Assembly (NCBI GenBank): GCA_003505715.1
Contig: DNXU01000091.1
Location: forward strand, 19,562-38,402
DNA length: 18,841 bases
Source of the DNA: Cyanobacteria bacterium UBA8803
Lineage (GTDB): Bacteria; Cyanobacteriota; Cyanobacteriia; Cyanobacteriales; Coleofasciculaceae
Direction of reading: 5' to 3'
The position numbers were made by a program, and so were the translations under genes. The stretch's first letter is position 1, and the number at the start of each line of letters is the position of its first letter. Below are positions 1 through 8,216 of this stretch, in pieces. The notes under the pieces are model-generated. The model was not told where the DNA came from and searched no databases. It worked only from the letters and a program-made list of their open reading frames with translations.

Positions 1-2
1 AC

Positions 3-2759
3 TTGGATGGTGGGATTTTGCAGGTTCCAGGGGGGCGGATTGAGTTGGCTGGAGTAGCGGGTGCGGGAACAGTTGGGCTGAATGAAAATGGTGGTAATCT
101 GAGCGTGAGTATTCCTGATGGTGTGGCTAAAGCTAATATATCACTCACTAATGGAGCCAGAGTTGATGTTAGTGGTATCCCAGGGATAGGTGCAGGAAAT
201 ATTCAGGTACAGGGTGGGCAAGTAACTGCTACTGGAGGGTCGCAAATTGTTGCTAATACTCTAGATCAGAAGGGTGGAGACATTACTATCCAAGCTAATC
301 GGTTAGATATCTCAGATCGAGGAGCCGTATCTGCTTCTAGTTTTGGTGCAGGTGCGGCTGGGAATTTGGCTGTCAGTGCTACTGATTCTGTAAACTTGAC
401 AGGGGACGAACATATTGGCATTGTTTTGGAAAAAATTTTTCGGGGACAATTAACCCCAGCCGATTTGCAAAATGGTTTATTTTCCATGAGTTTTGGTTCT
501 GGTGCTTCAGGAAATTTAACGATTCAAACTGGGAGTTTTAATGCCGAAAATGGTGGTTTGGCAGCTACTTCTAGTTTTGGGACTGGTTTGGGCGGAAATC
601 TTACTTTAGGTACTACTAGTTCTGTGCAATTGGCTGATGCTGCATTGCTGACGGGGACTGTAGGTTATCAACCAGCAGGGGAATTAAAGATTAACACAGG
701 TCAGCTAATTGCTAGAGATGGTGCTGTGGTAGCTACATCTACCTTAGGTACAGGTTCGGGGGGAAATTTAACCATAACTGCTAATTCTGTGGAAGTGACA
801 GGAGTCTCCGTTGGTTCATTTAATTTGCTAGGTTTACCAGGTTCAGCACCAATTTCAAGTGGCTTGTTTACTTTGAGTGGTTCAGGTAGTGGGCAAGCAG
901 GAGATTTTACGATTAATACCAGAACTTTACTTGTTCAAGAGGGTGGGTCTATTTCTACTTCAACTTTGAATGGGTTAGCTGCTGGTAATATTAATATAAG
1001 TGCAGTTGATTCAGTGGAACTCAGGGGTACTGGACAACTTCAGATATTACAAGAAATATTGAATAGTACTATAGACGTATCAGATCTTCGTAGTGGTATA
1101 TTTTCATCAAGTTTTGGTGGAAAAGTTGGCAATATTACGATTGAAACTGGGAAGTTAATTGCTACCAATGGTGGGGTAGTTTCCGCTTCTACGTTTGGGG
1201 ATGGACTGGGGGGAAGTCTGACTGTGAATGCTCCTGGTGGAGTAGTGGAACTAACAGGCGGTGGCTTGCTCACAGGGACGGTGGGTTCTCAAGCCGCAGG
1301 AGACATGACGATTAACACAAGTCAGCTAACTATCCAGAATGGGGCACAGGTTTTCGCTGGCTCTTTTGGTGCTGGGAAGGGAGGAAATATCAATGTAAAC
1401 GCTGAGTCAGTTGAAGTGCTGAATGTCTCACCAGATGGTCAGACATTCAGCACTTTGGCTGCTACGTCTCGCAGCACGGGAGATTCTGGCAATATAACCA
1501 TTGAAACTCAGCGCTTGGTAGCTAGGGATGGTGCTGATGTGTCGGTTACAGCTTTTGGCAATGGGAAATCCGGAACCCTGACGGTTAATGCTTCAGAGTC
1601 TGTTGAACTGATTGGTGCTGGGAATAGTCCAGATGGTCGAATTTTTAGCCGCAGTGGTCTTTTTGCCGCCACGGAAGGAACTCAAGATGGTGGAAACTTG
1701 ACTGTTACCACACCTCGGTTGCGGGTAGCCGATGGAGCTAGGATATCAGTTTCTACTCGTGGAGCAGGTCAGGGAGATAGTTCTGGAGGTCGGGGAGGTA
1801 CTCTGACTATTATTGCGCCAGAGTCAGTGGAATTAAGCGGAATTAGTGCAGATGGTCGATTTCCCAGCGGTTTGTTTGCTCTCTCTGGGGAGCAAAGACC
1901 AACTATTCCAGCCACAGCAGCTACAGGTGATGGGGGAAACTTGAATGTTCAAACTGGTAAATTGATTGTCCGAAACGGCGCTCAAATCTCTGTTAATGCT
2001 CAGGGATCGGGTGCAGCAGGTAACCTGACAGTTAGTGCTGGCTCAATTATGCTGGACAATGGCTCGATTACAGGGGCAACGGCTTCAGGTGAAGGTGGTA
2101 ACATCACCCTAGAGGTGGGAGACTATATTTTAATGCGCCACAATAGTCAGATATCTACGACTGCTCGTGGTACTGGCAATGGCGGTAACATCGCGATTGA
2201 TACCCCCTTCATTGTGGCTATTCCTGATGAAAATAGCGACATTTTTGCTAATGCTTTTGAGGGTCGAGGTGGTAATATTAATATCTCGACTCAAGGGATC
2301 TTTGGGTTGGAATTTCGTCCCCAACTAACGCCGCTAAGTGATATTACAGCTAGTTCTGAGCGTGGGGTATCTGGTATTGTGGAATTTAACGCGCCCGATG
2401 TTGAACCGAGTCAGGGATTAGTTGAGTTGCCAGAGGATGTGGTTAAGCCAGAAGATGGGGTGGCGCTGGCTTGTCAAGGAGATCGGGAAAAAGAGTCTAG
2501 TCAATTTATCATTACTGGACGGGGGGGGTTACCTCCTAGTCCCAGTGAACCTCTAAGTAGTGATACGATTCGGGTAACTGGCAGTTCTTCTAATTCTGGT
2601 ACTATTCCCCAACCAACCCGCGTTGCTGCTGCTGAACTACCGCCGCCAGCCCAAGGTTGGTATGTTAACGAGCAGGGTAATTTAGTCCTGACTGCTCAAG
2701 CACCTACCGTTAGTTCTCAAAGTCCTCGGTTAACTCCACCTGACTGCCATGGGCATTAA
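3..2759 (+). CDS. Two-partner secretion exoprotein (TpsA, filamentous haemagglutinin-like), 5' end missing
   Basis: The frame is open to the left edge, so this is the C-terminal 918 residues of a larger protein; the usual signal peptide and TPS secretion domain must lie upstream. The visible part is a long series of beta-helix strands with the recurring pattern GGNLTI..., SVEL.G, SGLF, DGA.ISVST.G.G, as in cyanobacterial exoproteins annotated as filamentous haemagglutinin or S-layer family. The C-terminal tail (about residue 790 on) has the family's conserved ending: a SQGLVELPEDVV segment, a Cys, then ITGRGGLPPSPSEPL. Only two cysteines occur, C824 and C915, both in this tail. Residues 128-335 and from 336 on are a long internal duplication. 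The gene overlaps the tpsB-like gene by 11 nt, so the two are very probably co-translated, and the product should be TpsB's cargo. A role as adhesin or surface filament is inferred. Confidence 0.88.
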   Translation: MDGGILQVPGGRIELAGVAGAGTVGLNENGGNLSVSIPDGVAKANISLTNGARVDVSGIPGIGAGNIQVQGGQVTATGGSQIVANTLDQKGGDITIQANRLDISDRGAVSASSFGAGAAGNLAVSATDSVNLTGDEHIGIVLEKIFRGQLTPADLQNGLFSMSFGSGASGNLTIQTGSFNAENGGLAATSSFGTGLGGNLTLGTTSSVQLADAALLTGTVGYQPAGELKINTGQLIARDGAVVATSTLGTGSGGNLTITANSVEVTGVSVGSFNLLGLPGSAPISSGLFTLSGSGSGQAGDFTINTRTLLVQEGGSISTSTLNGLAAGNINISAVDSVELRGTGQLQILQEILNSTIDVSDLRSGIFSSSFGGKVGNITIETGKLIATNGGVVSASTFGDGLGGSLTVNAPGGVVELTGGGLLTGTVGSQAAGDMTINTSQLTIQNGAQVFAGSFGAGKGGNINVNAESVEVLNVSPDGQTFSTLAATSRSTGDSGNITIETQRLVARDGADVSVTAFGNGKSGTLTVNASESVELIGAGNSPDGRIFSRSGLFAATEGTQDGGNLTVTTPRLRVADGARISVSTRGAGQGDSSGGRGGTLTIIAPESVELSGISADGRFPSGLFALSGEQRPTIPATAATGDGGNLNVQTGKLIVRNGAQISVNAQGSGAAGNLTVSAGSIMLDNGSITGATASGEGGNITLEVGDYILMRHNSQISTTARGTGNGGNIAIDTPFIVAIPDENSDIFANAFEGRGGNINISTQGIFGLEFRPQLTPLSDITASSERGVSGIVEFNAPDVEPSQGLVELPEDVVKPEDGVALACQGDREKESSQFIITGRGGLPPSPSEPLSSDTIRVTGSSSNSGTIPQPTRVAAAELPPPAQGWYVNEQGNLVLTAQAPTVSSQSPRLTPPDCHGH
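384..1380 (+). repeat. Long-period internal duplication inside the TpsA gene
   Basis: A unit starting DSVNLTGDEHIG (nt 384) recurs as DSVELRGTGQLQ at nt 1008, a period of about 624 bp (208 residues). Both copies carry the unusual insert of LEKIF/LQEIL type, then a D-L-x-x-G-x-F-S-x-S-F-G segment, then LTGTVG followed by the Q-x-A-G strand. At DNA level the gctgacggggactgt stretch near nt 647 is matched by gctcacagggacggt near nt 1267. The clearly alignable parts are about 384-760 and 1008-1380; beyond that the similarity merges into the generic beta-helix repeat. Confidence 0.65.
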
Positions 2760-4452
2760 AGCATATCTTTCCCTGTTTTGGTTGGGGTTGGGTATGGTTG
2801 GGTTGGTTAGCAGCATCACGGCTAAACCAATGCGATCGCAAACTCTGCCTCAACCACAGACTCCTCCCCCAAGAGAATACCTTGGTGAGATAAATCCTAC
2901 ATTACCTAACACTTTCCAAGAACCTCCTAACATTCCTGGAACTTACACAGTTAGAGGTTTTAAGTTCGAGGGAAGTACGGTTTTCAGCAACGAAGAGTTA
3001 CTTCAAGCCACTGGGTTGACTTTACCTAGAGAGATTAGCTTTGCTGAACTCCTCGAAGCTGCATCAAAGGTGACTAAACTTTACTTCGATAAGGGATATA
3101 TTACCTCTGGAGCTTATATTCCAGCTCAACAAATAGAGTCTAATAAGACTGGTATTTTCACAATTCAGGTGGTGGAAGGTGAATTGGGAGATATCAATAT
3201 CTATGCTGAGGGGCTGGATAGAGACTATGTAGAATCCCGCCTAGCGATAGCGACAAAAAAACCCCTAAATCAAAATCGTCTCCAAGAGGCTTTGGAACTC
3301 CTCCGACTCGATCCCTTGATTGAGAATATCAATGCCGAGTTGTCTGCTGGAACAAAACCAGGCTTGAGTGTTCTTACAGTTGATGTAACAGTCGCAAACT
3401 CTTCTAGTATTCAACTCAATCTTGATAACAACCGCAATCCTAGTGTTGGTAGTTTTCAGCGGCGCTTGCAGGTCTTTGAAGGAAATTTATTTAGGTTAGG
3501 ACATCAGGCAAGTTTCGCTTATAGCAATACTGATGGTAGCAATGAGTTTGAAATAAATTATAGCTTGCCGATTAATCCCCATAATGGTACTTTAAGTGCT
3601 AACTACAATTACACCAACAGCAATATCATTGAGCAACCTTTCGATATATTAGATATTGAGACAACTGCGCGGGATTTTAACTTAACCCTGCGCCAACCGA
3701 TCGTTCAAAAAGCTACAGGGGATGTTTATGAAGAATTTGCCCTAGGTTTGACAGCATCTCGACGGGAGAGTGATTCTTCAATTTTAGATATTCCCTTTCC
3801 CATATCTTTGGGGGCTGATGCTGTGGGTAGAACTCGCGTATCTGCTGTACGTTTTTCTCAGGAATATACCCAGCGAAACCGTACAGAAGTTTTAGCTGGT
3901 CGCTCTCAATTTAGTTTAGGTTTGGGTGCATTTGATGCCACAATTAATGAAGACAATCCTGACAGCCAATTTTTCGCTTGGCGGGGGCAATTCCTCTGGT
4001 TGCGACTACTCAATTCTGCAAATCCCTCATTTAGTTCCACCCTCTTGGTTCGTTCTGACATACAATTCGCTTTTGATTCCCTAGTACCGCTAGAACAGTT
4101 TGGGTTGGGAGGTCAATCTAGTGTGCGAGGATACCGTCAGGATGCACTCCTTGGCGATAATGGGGTTTTTGCTTCAGCCGAGGTACGAGTACCCATTCTC
4201 CGGGTATCGGAGATTGATGGGATTTTACAAGTCTCACCTTTTATTGATTTTGGCACGACTTGGAACACAAATACAGAAGCTCTAAATCCTAATACTTTGG
4301 TGGGTTTGGGTGTGGGTTTGCGATGGCAAATGCTGGATAATTTCACGGCTCGTTTTGACTGGGGTATTCCTTTAGTTGATATTAATTCGGGGGACGGAAC
4401 ATGGCAAGAAGACGGCGTGTATTTTTCTATAGAGTACAAGCACAAATTCTGA
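2749..4452 (+). CDS. Two-partner secretion outer-membrane transporter (TpsB, ShlB/FhaC/HecB family)
   Basis: Omp85-superfamily porin expected to export the upstream TpsA across the outer membrane. The 567 residues are a normal family length. Residues 1-30 form a signal peptide (hydrophobic LSLFWLGLGMVGLVSS). A short Pro-rich linker precedes POTRA_2 at about 66-145 (YTVRGFKFEGST ... IQVVEGELG) and a second POTRA-like segment to about 215. The 16-strand beta-barrel starts with IQLNLDNNRNPSVG near 225. The diagnostic loop-6 VRGY motif is at 459-462, and the protein ends in Phe (EYKHKF), as outer-membrane barrels do. The ATG lies inside the last codons of tpsA in another frame (11-nt overlap), which implies translational coupling. 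The next gene begins 8 nt after the stop. All diagnostic parts are present and no damage is seen. Confidence 0.95.
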   Translation: MGIKAYLSLFWLGLGMVGLVSSITAKPMRSQTLPQPQTPPPREYLGEINPTLPNTFQEPPNIPGTYTVRGFKFEGSTVFSNEELLQATGLTLPREISFAELLEAASKVTKLYFDKGYITSGAYIPAQQIESNKTGIFTIQVVEGELGDINIYAEGLDRDYVESRLAIATKKPLNQNRLQEALELLRLDPLIENINAELSAGTKPGLSVLTVDVTVANSSSIQLNLDNNRNPSVGSFQRRLQVFEGNLFRLGHQASFAYSNTDGSNEFEINYSLPINPHNGTLSANYNYTNSNIIEQPFDILDIETTARDFNLTLRQPIVQKATGDVYEEFALGLTASRRESDSSILDIPFPISLGADAVGRTRVSAVRFSQEYTQRNRTEVLAGRSQFSLGLGAFDATINEDNPDSQFFAWRGQFLWLRLLNSANPSFSSTLLVRSDIQFAFDSLVPLEQFGLGGQSSVRGYRQDALLGDNGVFASAEVRVPILRVSEIDGILQVSPFIDFGTTWNTNTEALNPNTLVGLGVGLRWQMLDNFTARFDWGIPLVDINSGDGTWQEDGVYFSIEYKHKF

Positions 4453-4460
4453 AACAAGGA

Positions 4461-7283
4461 ATGGCTAAGGTATACCGTCGGTGGCTGGTGTTAATTCTTT
4501 CAGCTTTGTTTGGACTGATTTCAACTCTCGGTATTCCGGCTTTGTCATATCAATTAATTGGTAGAAATGACGAAATAGTACAGAAAAATTCATGCCTAAA
4601 TTCTCAAAATGCTAATGCTTTAGAGTTAGCAGAAGAAGGAAAAAAACTTTACGAGATCGGACAATTTAGCGAAGCAGCCCACTGCTGGGAACAGGCGGCT
4701 AATGCCTATAGAGAAGAGGGGAATGAAGATGGTGTGATCGAGAGTTTGACTAATGAATCTCAAGCTTGGCAATCTTTGGGATTTTATTTGAAAGCCTGTA
4801 ATACTTTGTTGGAAGCGTTTGAAATTCAAAATTTGGGATGCAATAAACTCACTCAGGATAACTCAGGCACTACTGAAAAAACTGCTTCTGGAAATCAGGG
4901 TAAATCAGATCTTCAAGAACCAATAAATACTCTGTTTGACAATCTCACAAAACAAGATGATTTCCTTTCTCTGACGAAGGCAATTGGCTTGCGCCGACTT
5001 GGTGATGTACTGCGGCGTATTGGTGCTTTAGATGAATCTCAAGCTGTACTGGAGATTAGTTTAGAAGTTGCTAAAAATAGACAGTCTGCTGAGGAGCAGA
5101 GCGCGGCCAACCTCGATTTCGGGAATACGGCACGAGCTTTGGGTAATAGGGAAAGATCTCTTGAAGATCCAGTTAAAATTGCTGACAATATAGGTTTGGT
5201 AAATCAAGATTGTCTAAAAGCTCGGAATTGTCAGAAGGATAAAATAGCACAAGATATTTTAAATACTTCCTATCCTTATAAAGGTTATTATCGTAAAGCT
5301 TTAGATGCTTACAAGGAAGCTGCAAATCTCTCCCCTTCATCAGATACGAGGATTCAGGCACAACTCAATCAACTAAGGTTATTACTGGAAATTGGGCAGA
5401 TGTGGCAGTCAGCAATTGAAGCAGCAACTCAAAGAAACCCTGATATTACATCCTATTGGTCTGAATTGAATTCCTATTTGACTCCACAAGCACAAAGTTT
5501 ATTGGAGGATATCTATTCTCAGTTTTCTAACTTTCAGCCAAATCAAACAACTATTTATACTTTGTTTAACTTAACTGATATTCTCACTAAATCTGACTCA
5601 GCTATTAGTCTTGATAAACCAGAAGGATGGCGCGATCAATTAGCTGAAATTTTAGAAAAAGCTGCTGAATATGCTAGTAATTTAGGAGATAAACGAGCAG
5701 AGGCATATGCTTTAGGTTATAGAGGGAAGTTGTACGAGCAGGAAGCCTCATATCCTAATGAGAAAAATCAACCATATCTTTTAAAGCAAGCTCAAGACTT
5801 TACTCAGAAAGCTATAATAAGATTGAGCAAGGATACGAATACAGATAATCGCGACATTACCTATAATCTAGAGTGGCAGTTAGGACGGATACTCAAAGGA
5901 CAAGGAGATATCAAAGGAGCAACAGCAGCTTACGCACTAGCATTTCAAAATATAAATGATTATTTACGCAGACAAGATTTAATCGGGATTAATCGGGATG
6001 TACAATTTTTCTTTCGTGATGTAGTCGAACCGATTCATCGAGACTATATTGGATTGCTACTTCAACCCGATAAAAATATTACAAATGATGACCTTACAAC
6101 AGCTCGTAATGTTATTGAATCTCTTCAGTTAGCAGAACTAGAAAACTACTTGTCATCTGGATGTAAAAAACAGGAAAATATTGATATTGATAAGTTTATT
6201 GATGAAAAAGCTCAAAATTCAGCAGTGATCTATCCAATCATTGTTGATTATCCCCTTAAAAAAGAAATTCGCTTAGAGATTATTCTTAAGTTGCCCAATA
6301 AAGAAATACTACTACACAAAACAACTCTAATAAGTAGAAAAAAACTTGATTCCACTCTAGACGATCTGTCTAAAAAACTTAACGGTTCTGTCAATATAAT
6401 ACAACCGCAGAAGACATTAGCAGATTTAGTCAAAGAATTAAACAATAAAGAATACGATCTTAGATCTTCATTACAAGAAATATATAAATGGTTAATTGAT
6501 CCAATCAAAGAAGATTTGACCTCAGCTAATATCGATACTTTGGTCTTTGTGCTGGATAGTAGATTGCAAAATATACCGATAGCCACTCTCTACAATGAAG
6601 AAAATCAACTGTATTTACTTCAGGAGTACAGTATTGCTTTAACTCCTGGTCTACAGTTAACAGATCCCAATCCTTTGACCAGAAAAACATTGAAAGTTTT
6701 GGGTGTTGGAGTATCTGAAAAAAATCTGAACCACCCAGAGTTATCTGAAGTAAAAACTGAATTGGATAAAATTCAGTCTTTACTGCCTGATAGTAATATT
6801 TTACTAAATGAGAATTTTAGCAAAGAAAACTTCCAAGACCAGTTGTCGGAACAATCTAATTTACCCATCCTTCACTGGGGCAGTCATGGTGAGTTCAGTT
6901 CTAATCCTAATCGGGCATATATTTCCCTATGGGGAGAGAATATTTATATTAATGATTTGGATCGATTATTCGAGAACACAGATTCTATAGGATTGCTTGT
7001 TTTAAGTGGCTGTGAAACTGCACAAGGAGACAGAAGATCTGTCTTAGGTTTGGCGGGAGTAGCAGTACAGAGTAGCGCAAGGAGTACAATTGCCACGTTT
7101 TGGGATGTAGAAGACTCGACGGCTGCTAGGCTGATAGGTAAATTCTACGAAAATTTAGTCAACGACCGGACATTAACTAAAGCTAAAGCACTTCGGAACG
7201 CTCAACTAGATTTGTTGGAAAATTCTGACTACACTCACCCGGTTTTCTGGGCTGCTTACGTTCTTGTAGGTAATTGGCTCTAG
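4461..7283 (+). CDS. Secreted TPR-CHAT domain protein (caspase-fold peptidase)
   Basis: With the ATG at 4461 the protein has 940 residues and opens with a clear signal peptide (MAKVYRRWLVLILSALFGLI...). An in-frame ATG at 4401 would add 20 basic and aromatic residues and overlap tpsB by 52 nt, so I prefer 4461, just downstream of an AAGGA and 8 nt after the tpsB stop. Residues 45-600 are helical and TPR-like (AAHCWEQAANAYREEGNEDG; later AYALGYRGKLYEQEAS). The CHAT domain is about 665-940: LVFVLDSRLQNIPIATL, LTPGLQLTDP, the His motif HWGSHG (His809) and the Cys motif LSGCETAQGD (Cys851), so the dyad is intact. CHAT proteins share the caspase/separase fold. Cyanobacterial TPS operons often carry such a gene. 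A periplasmic role in processing or surveillance of the exported adhesin is inference; no substrate is visible. Confidence 0.92.
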   Translation: MAKVYRRWLVLILSALFGLISTLGIPALSYQLIGRNDEIVQKNSCLNSQNANALELAEEGKKLYEIGQFSEAAHCWEQAANAYREEGNEDGVIESLTNESQAWQSLGFYLKACNTLLEAFEIQNLGCNKLTQDNSGTTEKTASGNQGKSDLQEPINTLFDNLTKQDDFLSLTKAIGLRRLGDVLRRIGALDESQAVLEISLEVAKNRQSAEEQSAANLDFGNTARALGNRERSLEDPVKIADNIGLVNQDCLKARNCQKDKIAQDILNTSYPYKGYYRKALDAYKEAANLSPSSDTRIQAQLNQLRLLLEIGQMWQSAIEAATQRNPDITSYWSELNSYLTPQAQSLLEDIYSQFSNFQPNQTTIYTLFNLTDILTKSDSAISLDKPEGWRDQLAEILEKAAEYASNLGDKRAEAYALGYRGKLYEQEASYPNEKNQPYLLKQAQDFTQKAIIRLSKDTNTDNRDITYNLEWQLGRILKGQGDIKGATAAYALAFQNINDYLRRQDLIGINRDVQFFFRDVVEPIHRDYIGLLLQPDKNITNDDLTTARNVIESLQLAELENYLSSGCKKQENIDIDKFIDEKAQNSAVIYPIIVDYPLKKEIRLEIILKLPNKEILLHKTTLISRKKLDSTLDDLSKKLNGSVNIIQPQKTLADLVKELNNKEYDLRSSLQEIYKWLIDPIKEDLTSANIDTLVFVLDSRLQNIPIATLYNEENQLYLLQEYSIALTPGLQLTDPNPLTRKTLKVLGVGVSEKNLNHPELSEVKTELDKIQSLLPDSNILLNENFSKENFQDQLSEQSNLPILHWGSHGEFSSNPNRAYISLWGENIYINDLDRLFENTDSIGLLVLSGCETAQGDRRSVLGLAGVAVQSSARSTIATFWDVEDSTAARLIGKFYENLVNDRTLTKAKALRNAQLDLLENSDYTHPVFWAAYVLVGNWL

Positions 7284-7386
7284 TAGGTGACTTAGTATTC
7301 CATCTCGTGGGGCATTGCCTCCTTGGAACTACATTATATTCAGAAGTAGTCACAAAATTAATAACCAGCTATAATTATGAACATAA

Positions 7387-7561
7387 TACAAGACTTACAC
7401 AAATTATTCCCTTCTAGCTCAAATAATACCGATGAGGGAGTTGGCGGAGAATAGAAAGCAGTAATATTCTCATGTGCAGGGAGTAAAAGCTTACAAACTA
7501 TGGGTAGTAGTCAAGCCATGTTTCCCAACCCTAACTGTAGATGATCTGTGTGAGTCCTGTA
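7387..7561. repeat. MITE-like element with imperfect 18-bp terminal inverted repeats
   Basis: The left end TACAAGACTTACACAAAT (7387-7404) is matched by the reverse complement of ATCTGTGTGAGTCCTGTA (7544-7561), 15 of 18 positions. The 175-bp interior has no coding capacity. CAAGACTTACACAA from the left end recurs with one change as CAAGACTTACGCAA at 17324-17337, which suggests a dispersed family. Mobility by a transposase encoded elsewhere is inferred. Confidence 0.5.
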
Positions 7562-7584
7562 ACAGATTGTTAAAATTGAATCAT

Positions 7585-7589
7585 GAGGG
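7585..7589 (+). promoter_or_regulatory. Ribosome binding site GAGGG for the GTG-started COP23 gene
   Basis: GAGGG ends 9 nt before the GTG at 7599. It supports this GTG, which places a lysine-containing signal peptide at the N-terminus; no ATG lies at a suitable spacing in this frame. Confidence 0.55.
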
Positions 7590-7598
7590 CTATTCCCA

Positions 7599-8132
7599 GT
7601 GAAAAATGTATTAATTGCACTAGTTATAGAAGCCACGTTAGTCGTTAGCACGGCAGCCATTTTCAGTCAACCCAGCTACTCTGCTAAAGATCCAAGTGTC
7701 GAAGATGCTCAATGCAATGTCAACACTAAGACCACTGAAATCGTTTTCAGTAATGGGCAAAAAGCCCAGATTTTGCACTGGGGAGAGGCATCTTTACCCC
7801 CTGATGTAACTCTTAATCTTTGTAAGAACTCAGCTCAAAAATTACTGGATTACTATAGACAGATGGGGGATCAGGATTGGTACTTGGCTAGTAGAGACAT
7901 GTCTACAACGAATGGCACAGTAGCTGTGTGCATTGAGAAAAGCGCAGATACTTGCAGTACAATTTTGTTTACTCTTCCTGTAATGGAAAACTCTCAATAT
8001 CCTCTATCTCAAATCAATCAGGTTCTAGATGAAATAGTTGATCCTGATCTGAAGGGTTCTCTATCACTTAGAGGTGATAACCCAGTTCGCTCCGGTTTGG
8101 GCGTGAGGCGAATCTTAGAGCTCCTTCGCTGA
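7599..8132 (+). CDS. COP23-domain exported protein
   Basis: 177 residues starting at GTG. Residues 1-29 are a signal peptide (MKNVLIALVIEATLVV... with an SYSA-type cleavage site). The mature part fits the COP23 family (named for a circadian-oscillating 23-kDa membrane protein of cyanobacteria): a strand with SNGQKAQILHW (about 51-61), a Cys-containing helix LNLCKNSAQKLLDYYRQ, then VAVCIEKSADTC and the LLFTL-like strand STILFTLP. Four cysteines remain after cleavage (39, 75, 111, 119), so two disulfides are plausible in the periplasm. The molecular function of the family is unknown. The gene stands alone: it is separated from the TPS operon by an element-filled gap and is convergent with the next gene. 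No circadian signal can be seen from sequence. Confidence 0.85.
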   Translation: MKNVLIALVIEATLVVSTAAIFSQPSYSAKDPSVEDAQCNVNTKTTEIVFSNGQKAQILHWGEASLPPDVTLNLCKNSAQKLLDYYRQMGDQDWYLASRDMSTTNGTVAVCIEKSADTCSTILFTLPVMENSQYPLSQINQVLDEIVDPDLKGSLSLRGDNPVRSGLGVRRILELLR

Positions 8133-8155
8133 TTTCGATCAACTTAGTGTGATAC

Positions 8156-8205
8156 AATTTTAGCTTCACCCCCCTTTTGCAAATTTGTGAGAGGGGGCTA
8201 AATTT
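8156..8205. terminator. Stem-loop between convergent genes, candidate bidirectional terminator
   Basis: AATTTTAGC (8156-8164) pairs with GCTAAATTT (8197-8205), and inside it CCCCCC (8169-8174) faces GGGGG (8193-8197) across a small bulge. It sits in the 84-bp gap between two genes that converge, with T-rich flanks on both strands. It could instead be one of the C/G-run intergenic repeats common in this window. Confidence 0.4.
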
Positions 8206-8216
8206 AGCCTTACAGA

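Larger units (their letters stand above)
7284..7598. other. Intergenic region (315 bp) between the TPS operon and the COP23 gene
   Basis: No coding frame of note. It holds the 175-bp inverted-repeat element at 7387-7561 and the leader of the COP23 gene. I see no strong hairpin with a T-run after the CHAT gene and no convincing -35/-10 pair, although TAAAAT at 7571-7576 could serve as a -10. Confidence 0.6.

Noticed and set aside
384..1380. CRISPR or satellite array in the left part of the window
   Set aside because: The repetition is protein-level beta-helix repetition inside an open frame; there are no short identical repeats with unique spacers.
4401..4460. Upstream ATG of the CHAT gene adding 20 residues
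   Set aside because: It lies within tpsB, would put a basic and aromatic segment before the signal peptide, and the ATG at 4461 gives a standard signal peptide right after the tpsB stop.
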